DNA of 64,000 bases from contig CAWDBL010000013.1 of NCBI GenBank assembly GCA_963800505.1, positions 124,001 to 188,000 of the forward strand, in the 5' to 3' direction. This DNA comes from Fodinibacter sp963800505 (GTDB lineage Bacteria > Actinomycetota > Actinomycetes > Actinomycetales > Dermatophilaceae). Shown one piece after another: positions 8,731 to 17,345 of the stretch (the stretch's first letter is position 1; each line of letters begins with the position of its first letter). The notes under the pieces are model-generated. The model was not told where the DNA came from. It made no database searches and saw nothing but the letters and a program-made list of their open reading frames with translations. The translations under genes and the position numbers were made by a program.

Positions 8731-9369
8731 ATGCCGTCGCCCTCCACCCTGTTCGCCTTCGCCGTCGCGTCGGCGGTGATCATCGCCATCCCCGGCCCGA
8801 GTGTGCTGTTCACGATCGGCCGGGCGCTGTCGTCGGGGCGCCGCGAGGCCCTGCTCACCGTGGTCGGCAACGCGCTCGGCATCCTCACCCAGATCTGCGC
8901 GCTGGCCGTGGGGCTCGGGCCCCTCATCGCGGCGAGCGCCACCGCCTACACCGCGCTCAAGGTGGTGGGGGCCGGGTACCTCGTGTGGCTCGGGGTGCAG
9001 GCCATCCGGCACCGCAGGGCTTTGGCCGAGGCGTTCGATGCCGGGGTGCCCGTGGACACGCCGAGCCTGCACGCGGTGCGGGCCGGCTACGTCGTGGGCG
9101 TGACCAACCCCAAGACGATCGTGTTCTTCGCGGCGCTGCTGCCGCAGTTCGTGGTGCAGACCTCGCCGGTGTTCCCGCAGCTGGTGGCACTCGGGCTGGT
9201 GTTCGCGGTGCTCGCCCTGCTGATGGACGGCACGGTGGCACTGGTGGCGAGCCGGGCCCGCGACTGGTTCGCCTCCTCGCCGCGCCGGATGGAGCGGGTC
9301 GGCGGCGCGGGTGGGCTGATGATGGTGACCCTCGGCACCGGGCTGCTGCTCACCGGCCGCGCGGACTGA
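8731..9369 (+). CDS. LysE-family amino-acid/metabolite exporter
   Basis: A 212-residue membrane protein of the LysE/RhtB family with about six membrane segments. The N-terminal IAIPGPSVLFTIGRALSSG and the central GYVVGVTNPKTIVFFAALLP are family signatures. Members export amino acids or small metabolites. It starts only six bases after the antiporter stop and is probably cotranscribed with it. Its 3' end abuts the degraded hydrolase on the opposite strand. Confidence 0.88.
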   Translation: MPSPSTLFAFAVASAVIIAIPGPSVLFTIGRALSSGRREALLTVVGNALGILTQICALAVGLGPLIAASATAYTALKVVGAGYLVWLGVQAIRHRRALAEAFDAGVPVDTPSLHAVRAGYVVGVTNPKTIVFFAALLPQFVVQTSPVFPQLVALGLVFAVLALLMDGTVALVASRARDWFASSPRRMERVGGAGGLMMVTLGTGLLLTGRAD

Positions 9370-9383
9370 GCCGAGCGCTCCGG

Positions 9384-10258
9384 TCAGGGGGGCCGGCAGG
9401 AGGAAGTCGGTGAGCACCTGGCTGAGCTGCTCCGGGTTCTCCTCGGCCATGTGGTGGCCGCTGTCGATCCTCGCGCGGGTGATCGGGCCCGACACCCAGT
9501 TGTCCCAGAGCGGCACGAGGTCTCCGTAGAGGTCCTCCATGTCGTCGTCGACCGACCACCCGACGAGCGTCGGGCAGGTGGTCCTCCGCCCGGTCGTGGC
9601 GGTCGTGCTCGAGGTCGATGCTCAGGCCGGCTCGGTAGTCCTCGAGCATGGCCCGGACAGTGAGCGGGTCGTGCAGGGCGGCACGGACGTAGTCGAAGTT
9701 CTCCTCGCCCATCGCTGTTCGCCTGGCGGCGTCGAGGCCGTACCAGGCGTCGGGGTCGGCCGTGATGACCCGCTCGGCGTGCGGCGACCCGGCGAAGAAG
9801 AACCAGTGCCACCACTGGGTCGCGAACCGGGCGTCGACGCGCTCGGCCTGCTCGAGGTGCGGCAGGCCGTCGAGCACGGCGAGTGCGGTCACCGCGTCGG
9901 GTTGGTCGAGCGCGGTGCGGTAGGCCACGCCCTGTCCGCGGTCGTGGCCCACCACGGCGAAGCGCTCGTGCCCCAGGTGCGCCATGAGGGCCACGACGTC
10001 CTGCGCCATGGTCCGGTTGCTGTAGCGCTCGTGCCCCTCGTCCGGGGCCGGCGTCGACGACCGCCCGTACCCGCGCAGGTCGGGGCAGACCACGGCGAGG
10101 CCGCGCGCCGCCAGGTCGGGGGCCACGCGGTGCCAGGTCGTGTGCGCCCTCGGGTGGCCGTGCAGCAGCACCACCGGCGGGCCCTCTCCTCCGCTGCGGC
10201 CGTGCAGCCGGATCTCCGGCGCGACCTCGACGTCCCACGCGTCGAACCCCTGCATCAT
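9384..10258 (-). pseudogene. Alpha/beta hydrolase (haloacetate-dehalogenase-like), frame-broken
   Basis: Reading from ATG 10258, an alpha/beta hydrolase is clear: oxyanion-loop HGHPRAHTTWHRV, PDLRGYGRSS, and nucleophile elbow VVGHDRGQG with catalytic Asp. The fold then leaves frame between about 9577 and 9594 and resumes one base over as CPTLVGWSVDDD ... IDSGHHMAEENPEQLSQ, the conserved C-terminus with the catalytic His. A second one-base shift, at the six-G run 9387-9392, would let it end at the TGA at 9384. Both shifts need one base removed. Either the gene has decayed or the assembly has extra bases. As written it cannot yield a complete enzyme. Confidence 0.75.
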
Positions 10259-10350
10259 CGGGGCACTCTGGCACGGGGACAACGGCATTCGGAGGTTTCG
10301 CCTCAGCCGCTTTCCGGAGCGCTCCGCGCGCGTACCTGTGGTCCGGGGAG

Positions 10351-10525
10351 GTCCGGATGCTTCACCGGCTGAGCCACCCTCGACTCGCGTGGTGACGCAA
10401 CCCCCTGGATGGTGCGTGGTTGGTTCTCGTGGTGAAGCAACCCCCTGGATGGTGTGTGGCTGGTTCTCGTGGTGAAGCAACCCCCTGGATGGTTCCGGGC
10501 TGGTTCACCACGTGAAGCATCCGGA
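10351..10525. repeat. 175-bp element: 15-bp inverted ends around tandem repeats
   Basis: GTCCGGATGCTTCAC at 10351-10365 is the exact reverse complement of 10511-10525. Between these ends lie the 40-bp tandem repeats annotated separately. The element fills most of the 322-base gap between the broken hydrolase and the DUF4328 gene. It has the form of a small non-autonomous mobile element or intergenic repeat unit. I see no obvious target-site duplication. Confidence 0.6.
10387..10506. repeat. Three tandem copies of a 40-bp unit
   Basis: Units start at 10387, 10427 and 10467 with an exact 40-base period. The core GTGAAGCAACCCCCTGGATG is shared by units two and three, and unit one differs by a single base (GTGACGC). 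Copies diverge mainly in the last third. There are no unique spacers, so this is not a CRISPR array. Confidence 0.85.
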
Positions 10526-10580
10526 CGTCTTGGGGCGTGGTACCCGCGAGCCGGGGATCGGCTGCGCCGAAGCGCTCGGC

Positions 10581-11570
10581 CTACTCGGTGGGCTCGAGGT
10601 ACTCCACCGGTCGCAGCCCGGAGGTGAGCCGGCGGACGACGAGCGAGGCCAGGGCCGCCCCCGCCACCGAGACGAGCGACGTGGCGAACGACAGCCAGGC
10701 CAGGGTGCGCATCGACTCGATGAGGTCGAAGCCGGTCAGTGACCCGGACGCCGCGTCGACGACGCGGCTCAACCAGGTGAGCAGGTTCGTCGTGAGGAAG
10801 GCCGCCCACCAGGTGCGCACCAGCCAGCGCTTGCGGTCGGGCCCGGTAGCGCCCATCGCCGACCGGATGCCGTCCCGCAGGTCGCGCACGAGCTGGAAGG
10901 GCCGGAACAGGTTGAGGATCGGCACGAACCACGCGCCGATCGTCCAGCCGCGGCCGTGCTGCAACCGCACCGGGTCGACGCGGTTGCTGGAGTACGCCTT
11001 CCAGAGCCAGACGATGAAGACCACGCCGGTGACGACATAGAGCAGGCTGCTCAGGCCGCCCACCACGAGGTCGACGAGGTCGACCCGGTTGCCCTCCTCC
11101 ACGGTGATGGTCGACGGCGCCCGCAGCCACCGGTTGAGCACCGACACGACCCACACGGCGACGATCGCACCCACCGCCGAGACGGCGACCTGCACGTAGA
11201 GCAGCCCGCGCAGCCAGCCGGCCAGAGTGAAGAAGCTCTTCCGCAGCGGGGCGCGGCCCGGGAAGACGCTGCCGTGGCGCAGCCGCGGAGTCCACTGTGC
11301 GCCGTCCCAGAAGCGCTCCCGGCGTGAGGTCGGGGCGTACGGGTCGAGGTGCCAGCCCGCCACGCCCACCATCGCGCCCGAACCCAGCGGGGCGCCGACC
11401 GCGGTGCCGGGCGGGCCGGCATCCGCAACCCCGGGTGCCACCGGCGTTGCCGGACCGGCCGCCATCCAGCTGTCGGTCCAGCCGACGCCGTCCCACCGGC
11501 GCAGCCGCACAGCGTCCTCGGGGTCGGGGTACCAGCCCGACGGTTTCGTGCGGCTCGACGTCTCGCTCAT
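10581..11570 (-). CDS. DUF2510/DUF4328 membrane protein
   Basis: A 329-residue protein. It starts with a DUF2510 motif (SGWYPDP), found at the N-termini of many actinobacterial membrane proteins, and a second related segment (GWHLDPYAP) follows near residue 72. The remainder has about five to six membrane segments with the DUF4328 signature WFVPILNLFRPFQLVRDL. Function is unknown. ATG 11570 is used; in-frame starts at 11579 and 11582 are also possible and lie inside a palindrome. Confidence 0.78.
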   Translation of the reverse strand: MSETSSRTKPSGWYPDPEDAVRLRRWDGVGWTDSWMAAGPATPVAPGVADAGPPGTAVGAPLGSGAMVGVAGWHLDPYAPTSRRERFWDGAQWTPRLRHGSVFPGRAPLRKSFFTLAGWLRGLLYVQVAVSAVGAIVAVWVVSVLNRWLRAPSTITVEEGNRVDLVDLVVGGLSSLLYVVTGVVFIVWLWKAYSSNRVDPVRLQHGRGWTIGAWFVPILNLFRPFQLVRDLRDGIRSAMGATGPDRKRWLVRTWWAAFLTTNLLTWLSRVVDAASGSLTGFDLIESMRTLAWLSFATSLVSVAGAALASLVVRRLTSGLRPVEYLEPTE

Positions 11571-11572
11571 GG

Positions 11573-11610
11573 CGGGCATCATCGACGCCGGCCGGGGTCG
11601 ATGATGCCCG
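11573..11610. promoter_or_regulatory. 14-bp perfect inverted repeat in a divergent promoter region
   Basis: CGGGCATCATCGAC at 11573-11586 is exactly repeated in inverse at 11597-11610 with a 10-base GC spacer. It occupies the gap between the DUF4328 gene (leftward) and serS (rightward), about 53 bases before the serS start. It may be an operator for one or both genes or form a 5'-leader hairpin. Confidence 0.5.
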
Positions 11611-11662
11611 TTCCGGAGATATCTGCGAGAAGTCGCAGCTCCGCCGCCGATAAACTCGCGCC

Positions 11663-12931
11663 GTGATCGACATCAAGGTGCTCCGGGACGACCCCGACCT
11701 CGTCCGTGCCAGCCAGCGGGCGCGGGGTGAGGACGAGGGCGTCGTCGACGCCATCCGCGCCGCTGACGAGCGCCGCCGCAGCTCGCTGACCGCCTTCGAG
11801 CGGCTGCGGGCCGAGCAGAAGTCGATGGGCAAGGAGGTCGCCAAGGCCCAGGGTGAGGACAAGCAGGCCCTGCTGGCGCGCACCAAGCAGATCTCGGCCG
11901 AGGTCAAGACCCTGCAGGCCACCGCCGACGAGGCGCAGGTCGAGCTCGACCGCCTGCTGCGCACCATCGGCAACGTCGTCGAGCCGGAGGTGCCGGTCGG
12001 CGGGGAGGACGACTACGTCGTCGTCGAGACCATCGGCACGGCCCGCGACTTCACCGCCGAGGGCTTCGAGCCGCGCGACCACCTCGCGCTGGCAGAAGGC
12101 CTGGACGCCATCGACATGGAGCGCGGTGCCAAGGTCTCGGGGGCCCGGTTCTACTTCCTGAAGGGCGTCGGCGCCCGGCTCGAGATGGGCCTGCTCACCT
12201 ACGCGATGAACCGCGCCATCGCCGCCGGCTTCGTGCCGCTGATCACCCCCACCCTCGTCAAGAGCGAGGTGATGGCGGGCGCCGGCTTCCTCGACAACCA
12301 CGCCGACGAGGTCTACCGGCTCGAGGCCGACGACCTCTACCTCACCGGCACCTCGGAGGTGGCGCTGGCCGGCTACCACTCCGACGAGGTGGTCGACCTC
12401 GGCAACGGCCCGATCCGCTACGCCGGGCAGTCGACCTGCTACCGCCGTGAGGCCGGCTCCTACGGCAAGGACACCCGCGGCATCATCCGGGTGCACCAGT
12501 TCAACAAGATCGAGATGTTCGTCTACTGCCGCCCCGACGACGCCGCGGCCGAGCACGAGCGCCTGCTCGACTTCGAGAAGGAGATGCTCGCCGCCGTCGA
12601 GCTGCCCTACCGCATCATCGACACCGCGGCCGGCGACCTCGGCGGCCCCGCCGCGCGCAAGTACGACTGCGAGGCGTGGGTGCCGACCCAGGGTCGCTAC
12701 CGCGAGCTCACCTCGACGTCGAACTGCACCACCTTCCAGGCCCGCCGGCTCAACACCCGGTTCAAGGGCGAGCACGGCAACGAGGTCGCCGCCACCCTCA
12801 ACGGCACCCTCGCCACCACCCGCTGGATCGTCGCCATCCTCGAGAACCACCAGCAGGCCGACGGCTCCGTGGTCGTGCCCGAGGCGCTGCGCCCGTACGT
12901 CGGCCTCGACGTGCTCACCCCCGTCCGCTGA
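11663..12931 (+). CDS. serS: Seryl-tRNA synthetase
   Basis: A 422-residue class II aminoacyl-tRNA synthetase charging tRNA-Ser, of normal length. The N-terminal coiled-coil tRNA-binding arm covers about residues 30-100. The catalytic domain shows TGTSEVALAGYH, CYRREAGSYGKDTRGIIRVHQF (motif 2) and the C-terminal class II motif 3 with NGTLATTRWIVAILEN. The start is a GTG giving MIDIKVLRDDPD, the usual SerS N-terminus. Confidence 0.97.
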   Translation: MIDIKVLRDDPDLVRASQRARGEDEGVVDAIRAADERRRSSLTAFERLRAEQKSMGKEVAKAQGEDKQALLARTKQISAEVKTLQATADEAQVELDRLLRTIGNVVEPEVPVGGEDDYVVVETIGTARDFTAEGFEPRDHLALAEGLDAIDMERGAKVSGARFYFLKGVGARLEMGLLTYAMNRAIAAGFVPLITPTLVKSEVMAGAGFLDNHADEVYRLEADDLYLTGTSEVALAGYHSDEVVDLGNGPIRYAGQSTCYRREAGSYGKDTRGIIRVHQFNKIEMFVYCRPDDAAAEHERLLDFEKEMLAAVELPYRIIDTAAGDLGGPAARKYDCEAWVPTQGRYRELTSTSNCTTFQARRLNTRFKGEHGNEVAATLNGTLATTRWIVAILENHQQADGSVVVPEALRPYVGLDVLTPVR

Positions 12932-12993
12932 CGGAGGCGGTTCCTCCGGCAGGGGGAGGTCGCAGCTCCTCCGGCGTGCTTACGCTGGGCGGT

Positions 12994-14352
12994 ATGCCGT
13001 CGAGCGTCGCCACCCTTCCGGCCCGGGTCGGGGCCTACTTCGGCGCCGACGACCCGTGGGAACGACCCCGTCCACCCGTCGGGCGCCAGGACGTGCTGCT
13101 CGCCGCCACGGTCGCCGTCGTCGGGCTGCTCTCGCTCGAGCTGGTGCGCAGCGTCGGCGCACTCGAGCACCTCACCGCGCCGTGGCCCGTGCAGTCGCTG
13201 GCCGTGCTCACCGGCGCCGCACTGCTGGTCGGCCGGCGGCGGTGGCCGCTCGCCGTGGCCGCCCTGGCCGCCACCCACATGCTCGTCGTCGGCGTCACCA
13301 TGCCCGAGGTGATGGGTCAGTTCACCCTCCAGCTCGTCTACTTCGTGGCGATCCTGTCCGGTGTCTCCTGGGCACGGGACCGGCGGCTGATGACCGGCGT
13401 CATCGGCGCGATCGTGCTGGCCATGTTCATCTGGATCGCGCTGCAGTTCGCGGTCGGGTCGGCCATCCAGGACCTCATCGACGACAGCCGCGGCACGGCG
13501 CGCGACGGCATCATCGGCCCCATCCCCGCCGCCGTCGCCCTCACCCTGGTCATCAACGCGGCCTACTTCGGTGGCGCGGTGCTCGGGGGCCAGATCGCCT
13601 GGCGCAACGCCCGGCAGAAGGCGCTGCTCGCCGAGCAGGCCGCCACGATCCGCGCCCAGAGCGACACCCTGCGTCGCCGGGCGGTCACCGACGAGCGGCT
13701 GCGCATCGCCCGCGAGCTGCACGACGTCGTCGGGCACCACGTGTCGGTCATCGGCATTCAGGCGGCGGCCGCGCGGCGGGTCATCGACCGTGACCCGGAG
13801 GCCGCCGCGACCGCCCTCGGTGACATCGAGCGCTCGTCGCGCGAGGCGGTGACCCAGATGCGCAGCCTGCTCGGCACGCTGCGCGAGCTCGGCGACCAGC
13901 CGGGCGACCGCGACGACCGCGCCCCCGACCGCGCCCCCGAGCCCGGGGTCGACGACCTGCCCGCCCTCGCGGCCGAGCGCACCGCAGCCGGCCTCGCCAC
14001 CGAGCTCGACGTCGTCGAGTCCAGCCCCGGTGCGGCACAACACCTTCCGGCACCCCTTGGGTTGTCCCTCTACCGCGTCGCCCAAGAGGCGCTCGCCAAC
14101 ACCACCCGGCACTCGACCGCCCGGTCGGCGCGCGTGGTGCTGCGGGTGGAGGACCGTACGCCCGCCCCCTACGCCGAGGTCGAGGTGGTCGACGACGGGC
14201 GGCCCCGCGGCGCCACCTCCGGGTCGGGGCTGGGCCACCTGGGCATGCGCGAGCGGGCCGCCGGCATGCGCGGCGAGGTCGAGATCGGGCCACGGCCGAC
14301 CGGCGGCTACCGGGTGCGGGTGCGCGTGCCGCTCGAGGCCGACCGTGCCTGA
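12994..14352 (+). CDS. Sensor histidine kinase (NarL/LiaS-type, HisKA_3)
   Basis: A 452-residue membrane sensor kinase. About five or six hydrophobic segments occupy residues 33-200. A short linker leads to the HisKA_3 dimerisation domain with the phospho-acceptor His243 in ARELHDVVGHHV, then an HATPase_c domain (SLYRVAQEALANTTRHS and a GSGLGHLGMRERA glycine-rich lid). It has no large extracellular domain, so it probably senses membrane stress or a ligand inside the membrane. Its last 8 bases overlap the response regulator. Confidence 0.92.
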   Translation: MPSSVATLPARVGAYFGADDPWERPRPPVGRQDVLLAATVAVVGLLSLELVRSVGALEHLTAPWPVQSLAVLTGAALLVGRRRWPLAVAALAATHMLVVGVTMPEVMGQFTLQLVYFVAILSGVSWARDRRLMTGVIGAIVLAMFIWIALQFAVGSAIQDLIDDSRGTARDGIIGPIPAAVALTLVINAAYFGGAVLGGQIAWRNARQKALLAEQAATIRAQSDTLRRRAVTDERLRIARELHDVVGHHVSVIGIQAAAARRVIDRDPEAAATALGDIERSSREAVTQMRSLLGTLRELGDQPGDRDDRAPDRAPEPGVDDLPALAAERTAAGLATELDVVESSPGAAQHLPAPLGLSLYRVAQEALANTTRHSTARSARVVLRVEDRTPAPYAEVEVVDDGRPRGATSGSGLGHLGMRERAAGMRGEVEIGPRPTGGYRVRVRVPLEADRA

Positions 14353-15082
14353 CGCCGACCCGACGTTGCGGGTGCTCATCGTCGACGACCAGCACCTCGT
14401 GCGCTCGGGCTTCCGGATGATGCTCTCGGTCGAGCCCGACCTCGACGTGGTCGGCGAGGCCAGCACCGGCGCGATGGCCCTCGAGCAGGCCCGCGCGCTG
14501 CACCCCGACGTCGTGCTGATGGACGTGCAGATGCCGGTCATGGACGGCATCGAGGCGACCCGCGCCCTCGTGGCGGAGGACCTCGGCAGGGTGCTGATCC
14601 TCACCACGTTCGACCGTGACGACTACGTGTTCGACGGCCTCCAGGCCGGTGCCAGCGGGTTCCTGCTCAAGAACGCCGAGCCCGACCAGCTCGTCGACGC
14701 GGTGCGTGCCGTCGGCCACGGTCACGCGCTGCTCGCTCCGGAGGTGACCCGCCGGGTCATCGCCCGGATGACCGCCGCCCGGGGCACGCGACCACGACCG
14801 GATGCCGGCCCGCCGCCACCCGGGGCGGCCGCCGGGCTGCGCGGCGCGGCCGTCGACGCCCGCATCGGCGGGCTGGAGCGGCTCACCGACCGCGAGCGGG
14901 AGATCCTCGTGCTGGTCGCCCGCGGCATGTCGAACGGCGAGATCGCGGCCCACCTCTTCCTGGGCGAGGCGACCGTGAAGACCCACGTCTCGAACTGCCT
15001 GGCCAAGCTGCACGTGCGCGACCGGGTGCAGGCGGTGGTGCTGGCCTACGAGGCCGGGCTCGTCCTCCCGGCGGAGGGCTGA
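14345..15082 (+). CDS. LuxR/NarL-family response regulator
   Basis: A 245-residue regulator. The receiver domain has the acidic pocket at Asp14-Asp15, the phospho-acceptor Asp60 (VVLMDVQMP) and the conserved Lys in GFLLKN. A Pro/Arg-rich linker leads to a LuxR helix-turn-helix (LTDREREILVLVARGMSNGEIA). It starts at a GTG inside the kinase gene. The adjacent downstream exporter genes are the obvious regulatory target, as in many actinobacterial kinase-regulator-ABC sets. Confidence 0.93.
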   Translation: MPDADPTLRVLIVDDQHLVRSGFRMMLSVEPDLDVVGEASTGAMALEQARALHPDVVLMDVQMPVMDGIEATRALVAEDLGRVLILTTFDRDDYVFDGLQAGASGFLLKNAEPDQLVDAVRAVGHGHALLAPEVTRRVIARMTAARGTRPRPDAGPPPPGAAAGLRGAAVDARIGGLERLTDREREILVLVARGMSNGEIAAHLFLGEATVKTHVSNCLAKLHVRDRVQAVVLAYEAGLVLPAEG

Positions 15083-15136
15083 GGCTCCCCCTGGCGGCTG
15101 ATCCCCGCGCAGCCGTCGCGCCCTTAGCGTGGCGGC

Positions 15137-16024
15137 ATGGGACAGATCGAGACACGAGGACTGAGCCGCACCTTCGGTGACGTGCGAGCCGTCGACGGGG
15201 TCGACCTCGTCGTGCGGCCGGGGGGCCTGACCGGCTTCGTCGGCGGCAACGGGGCGGGCAAGACGACGACGATGCGCATGGTGATGGGCCTGCTGCGCCC
15301 GGATGCCGGGGAGGTGCTCTGGAACGACCGGCCGATGACCGCCGCCGACCGGCGCCGCTTCGGCTACCTGCCGGAGGAGCGCGGGCTGTACCCCAAGCAG
15401 AAGGTGGCCGACCAGCTGACCTACCTGGCCCGGTTGTCGGGGATGACGGCCGCTGACGCCCGCTCCGCGATCGACACGCACCTGGAGCGCTTCGGCCTCG
15501 CCGAGCGCGCCAAGGACCGGGTCGAGTCGCTCAGCCTGGGCAACCAGCAACGCGTGCAGATCGTGGCGGCGCTGCTGCACGGGCCGACCGCCCTGGTGCT
15601 CGACGAGCCGTTCAGCGGGCTCGACCCGGGCGCCGTCGACGCGATGGCCGACGTCCTGCGCGACTCCGCGGCATCCGGCGTGCCCGTGCTGTTCAGCAGC
15701 CACCAGCTCGACCTCGTCGAGCGGCTGTGCGACCGCCTCGTCGTGCTGGCCCGGGGCCGGGTGGTCGCGCAGGGGTCGGTCGACGACCTGCGCGCCGGCG
15801 GCCCGACCCGCTACCGGCTGGTGACCGATGCCGACGCGGGCTGGGTGCGCGACGTGCGCGGCATCCACGTGCACGACGTCGACGGCACGGCCGCGCTGCT
15901 CGAGCTGGTGACGGAGGGCGCCGAGCAGGCCGTGCTGCGCGAGGCGGTGGCGCGTGGAGCGGTGCGCGAGTTCAGCCTGGTCGTGCCACCGCTGTCCGAG
16001 ATCTACCGGGAGGTGACGGCATGA
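15137..16024 (+). CDS. ABC transporter ATP-binding protein (NatA-like)
   Basis: A 295-residue ATPase. Walker A is GGNGAGKTTT near residue 37, the signature region is SLGNQQR, and Walker B is ALVLDEPFSGLDP. The C-terminal domain past about residue 215 is of the type found in NatA and drug/Na+ exporter ATPases. Its last four bases overlap the ATG of the permease gene, so they form one complex. It lies 54 bases after the response regulator. Confidence 0.92.
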   Translation: MGQIETRGLSRTFGDVRAVDGVDLVVRPGGLTGFVGGNGAGKTTTMRMVMGLLRPDAGEVLWNDRPMTAADRRRFGYLPEERGLYPKQKVADQLTYLARLSGMTAADARSAIDTHLERFGLAERAKDRVESLSLGNQQRVQIVAALLHGPTALVLDEPFSGLDPGAVDAMADVLRDSAASGVPVLFSSHQLDLVERLCDRLVVLARGRVVAQGSVDDLRAGGPTRYRLVTDADAGWVRDVRGIHVHDVDGTAALLELVTEGAEQAVLREAVARGAVREFSLVVPPLSEIYREVTA

Positions 16025-17250
16025 CGACCGTTCGAACGAGGACCGAGCCGCAGCAGCAGCAGGAGGACTCGCCGCAGCAGGGGAGCGTGCGCCACGCCTG
16101 GACGCTCGTCGCGCGGCGGGAGGTCGCCACCCGGCTGACCGACCGTGCCTTCCTGGTCGGCACGCTGCTGACCGTCGCGATCATCGTCGCGCTGCTCGCG
16201 GTGCAGGCGGTGCTGGCCGAGCGGGTCAAGGACTACGACGTGGTGGCGACGCCGTCCGGCGCCGCGATGGCCGAGGCCGTCGCCGGGCGGGCGGGCGACA
16301 TCGACGACAAGGTGCAGGTGAGCGTGGTCGAGGTCGCCGACGACGCCGCGGCTCGCACGGCGCTCACCGATGACGAGGCCGACGCGTGGCTCGCACCCGG
16401 CGACGACGGCTGGGTGCTCACCGGGAAGACCGAGGTGCCGCGTGACCTCGAGTCGGTCACCTCGACCGTGGTGCGCGACACCACGCTGACCGAGAACGCC
16501 GCCGCGGCCGGCACGTCGGTCGCCACCCTCACCGCGGGCTCGCAGCTGACCTCGGACGTGCTCGAGGGCGATGCCGAGCAGCGCGACTTCGCCCAGGGCG
16601 TGGCCTTCGCGCTGGCGTTCCTGTTCTACGTCTCCTCGCTCGTGTTCGGCTACACCCTCGCGGGCAGCGTGGTGGAGGAGAAGCAGTCGCGCATCGTCGA
16701 GATCATCTCCACCAAGATCCCGGTGCGCCACCTGCTCGCCGGCAAGGTGCTGGGCAACACGGCGCTCGCCGTGGCGCAGATGGGCCTCTACGCCGCGATC
16801 GGGCTGGTCGGCCTCAGCTTCACGTCGTTCGGCGCGCTGCTGCCGACGGTCAGCGGTGCCCTCGGCTGGTTCCTCGCCTTCTTCCTCGTCGGGTTCCTGC
16901 TCATCGCCTGCCTGTGGGCCGTCACCGGAGCGCTCGCCAGCCGCACCGAGGACGTGCAGTCGACGTCCACCCCGCTGACCATGCTGCTCGTCGCCATCTT
17001 CTTCGGGTCGGCGTTCCTCAGCGGCACCCCGCAGACGGTCCTGTCGTACGTCCCCCCCGCGTCGGCGGTGCTGATGCCGCAGCGCATCCTCGAGGGCACC
17101 GCCCAGTGGTGGGAGCCGGTGGTGGCGTTGGCGATCCTGCTGGCGGCCGCGGGCGCGGTGGTGCTGGTGGCCGAGCGCCTCTACCGCAGGTCGCTGCTGC
17201 AGACGCAGGGGCAGCTCTCGGTGCGGCAGGCCTGGTCCGCTCCGGAGTGA
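16021..17250 (+). CDS. ABC-2 family permease (NatB-like)
   Basis: A 409-residue membrane protein. One N-terminal membrane segment (about residues 43-63) is followed by an extracytoplasmic loop of some 150 residues and then about five membrane helices. The VVEEKQSRIVEII motif is characteristic of the NatB/YhaP group. With the upstream ATPase it should form an exporter for ions, lipids or antimicrobial compounds, likely controlled by the adjacent two-component system. The substrate is unknown. Confidence 0.88.
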   Translation: MTTVRTRTEPQQQQEDSPQQGSVRHAWTLVARREVATRLTDRAFLVGTLLTVAIIVALLAVQAVLAERVKDYDVVATPSGAAMAEAVAGRAGDIDDKVQVSVVEVADDAAARTALTDDEADAWLAPGDDGWVLTGKTEVPRDLESVTSTVVRDTTLTENAAAAGTSVATLTAGSQLTSDVLEGDAEQRDFAQGVAFALAFLFYVSSLVFGYTLAGSVVEEKQSRIVEIISTKIPVRHLLAGKVLGNTALAVAQMGLYAAIGLVGLSFTSFGALLPTVSGALGWFLAFFLVGFLLIACLWAVTGALASRTEDVQSTSTPLTMLLVAIFFGSAFLSGTPQTVLSYVPPASAVLMPQRILEGTAQWWEPVVALAILLAAAGAVVLVAERLYRRSLLQTQGQLSVRQAWSAPE

Positions 17251-17291
17251 GCGAGCCGGGGCGAGGTTGACGGTCCGCCGGGCGATGTGAC

Positions 17292-17310
17292 TAAGGTAAG
17301 GCTTACCTAA
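17292..17310. promoter_or_regulatory. Perfect IdeR/DtxR box before the siderophore importer
   Basis: TAAGGTAAGGCTTACCTAA matches all 19 positions of the consensus TWAGGTWAGSCTWACCTWA. It ends 35 bases before the ATG of the binding-protein gene. Iron-dependent repression of the five-gene operon is strongly expected. Confidence 0.92.
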
Positions 17311-17345
17311 CTTACCGACACGTGTCACACCGCCCGGAGGTCCGT

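Noticed and set aside
9384..10258. Programmed ribosomal frameshift in the hydrolase
   Set aside because: No slippery heptamer or downstream structure is evident, and two separate shifts are needed; decay or sequence error fits better.
10387..10506. CRISPR array
   Set aside because: The 40-base units are directly adjacent with no unique spacers, and no cas gene is in the window.
12697..14607. 636-codon leftward open frame over the histidine kinase
   Set aside because: Antisense to strongly supported serS and kinase genes; composition is low-complexity.
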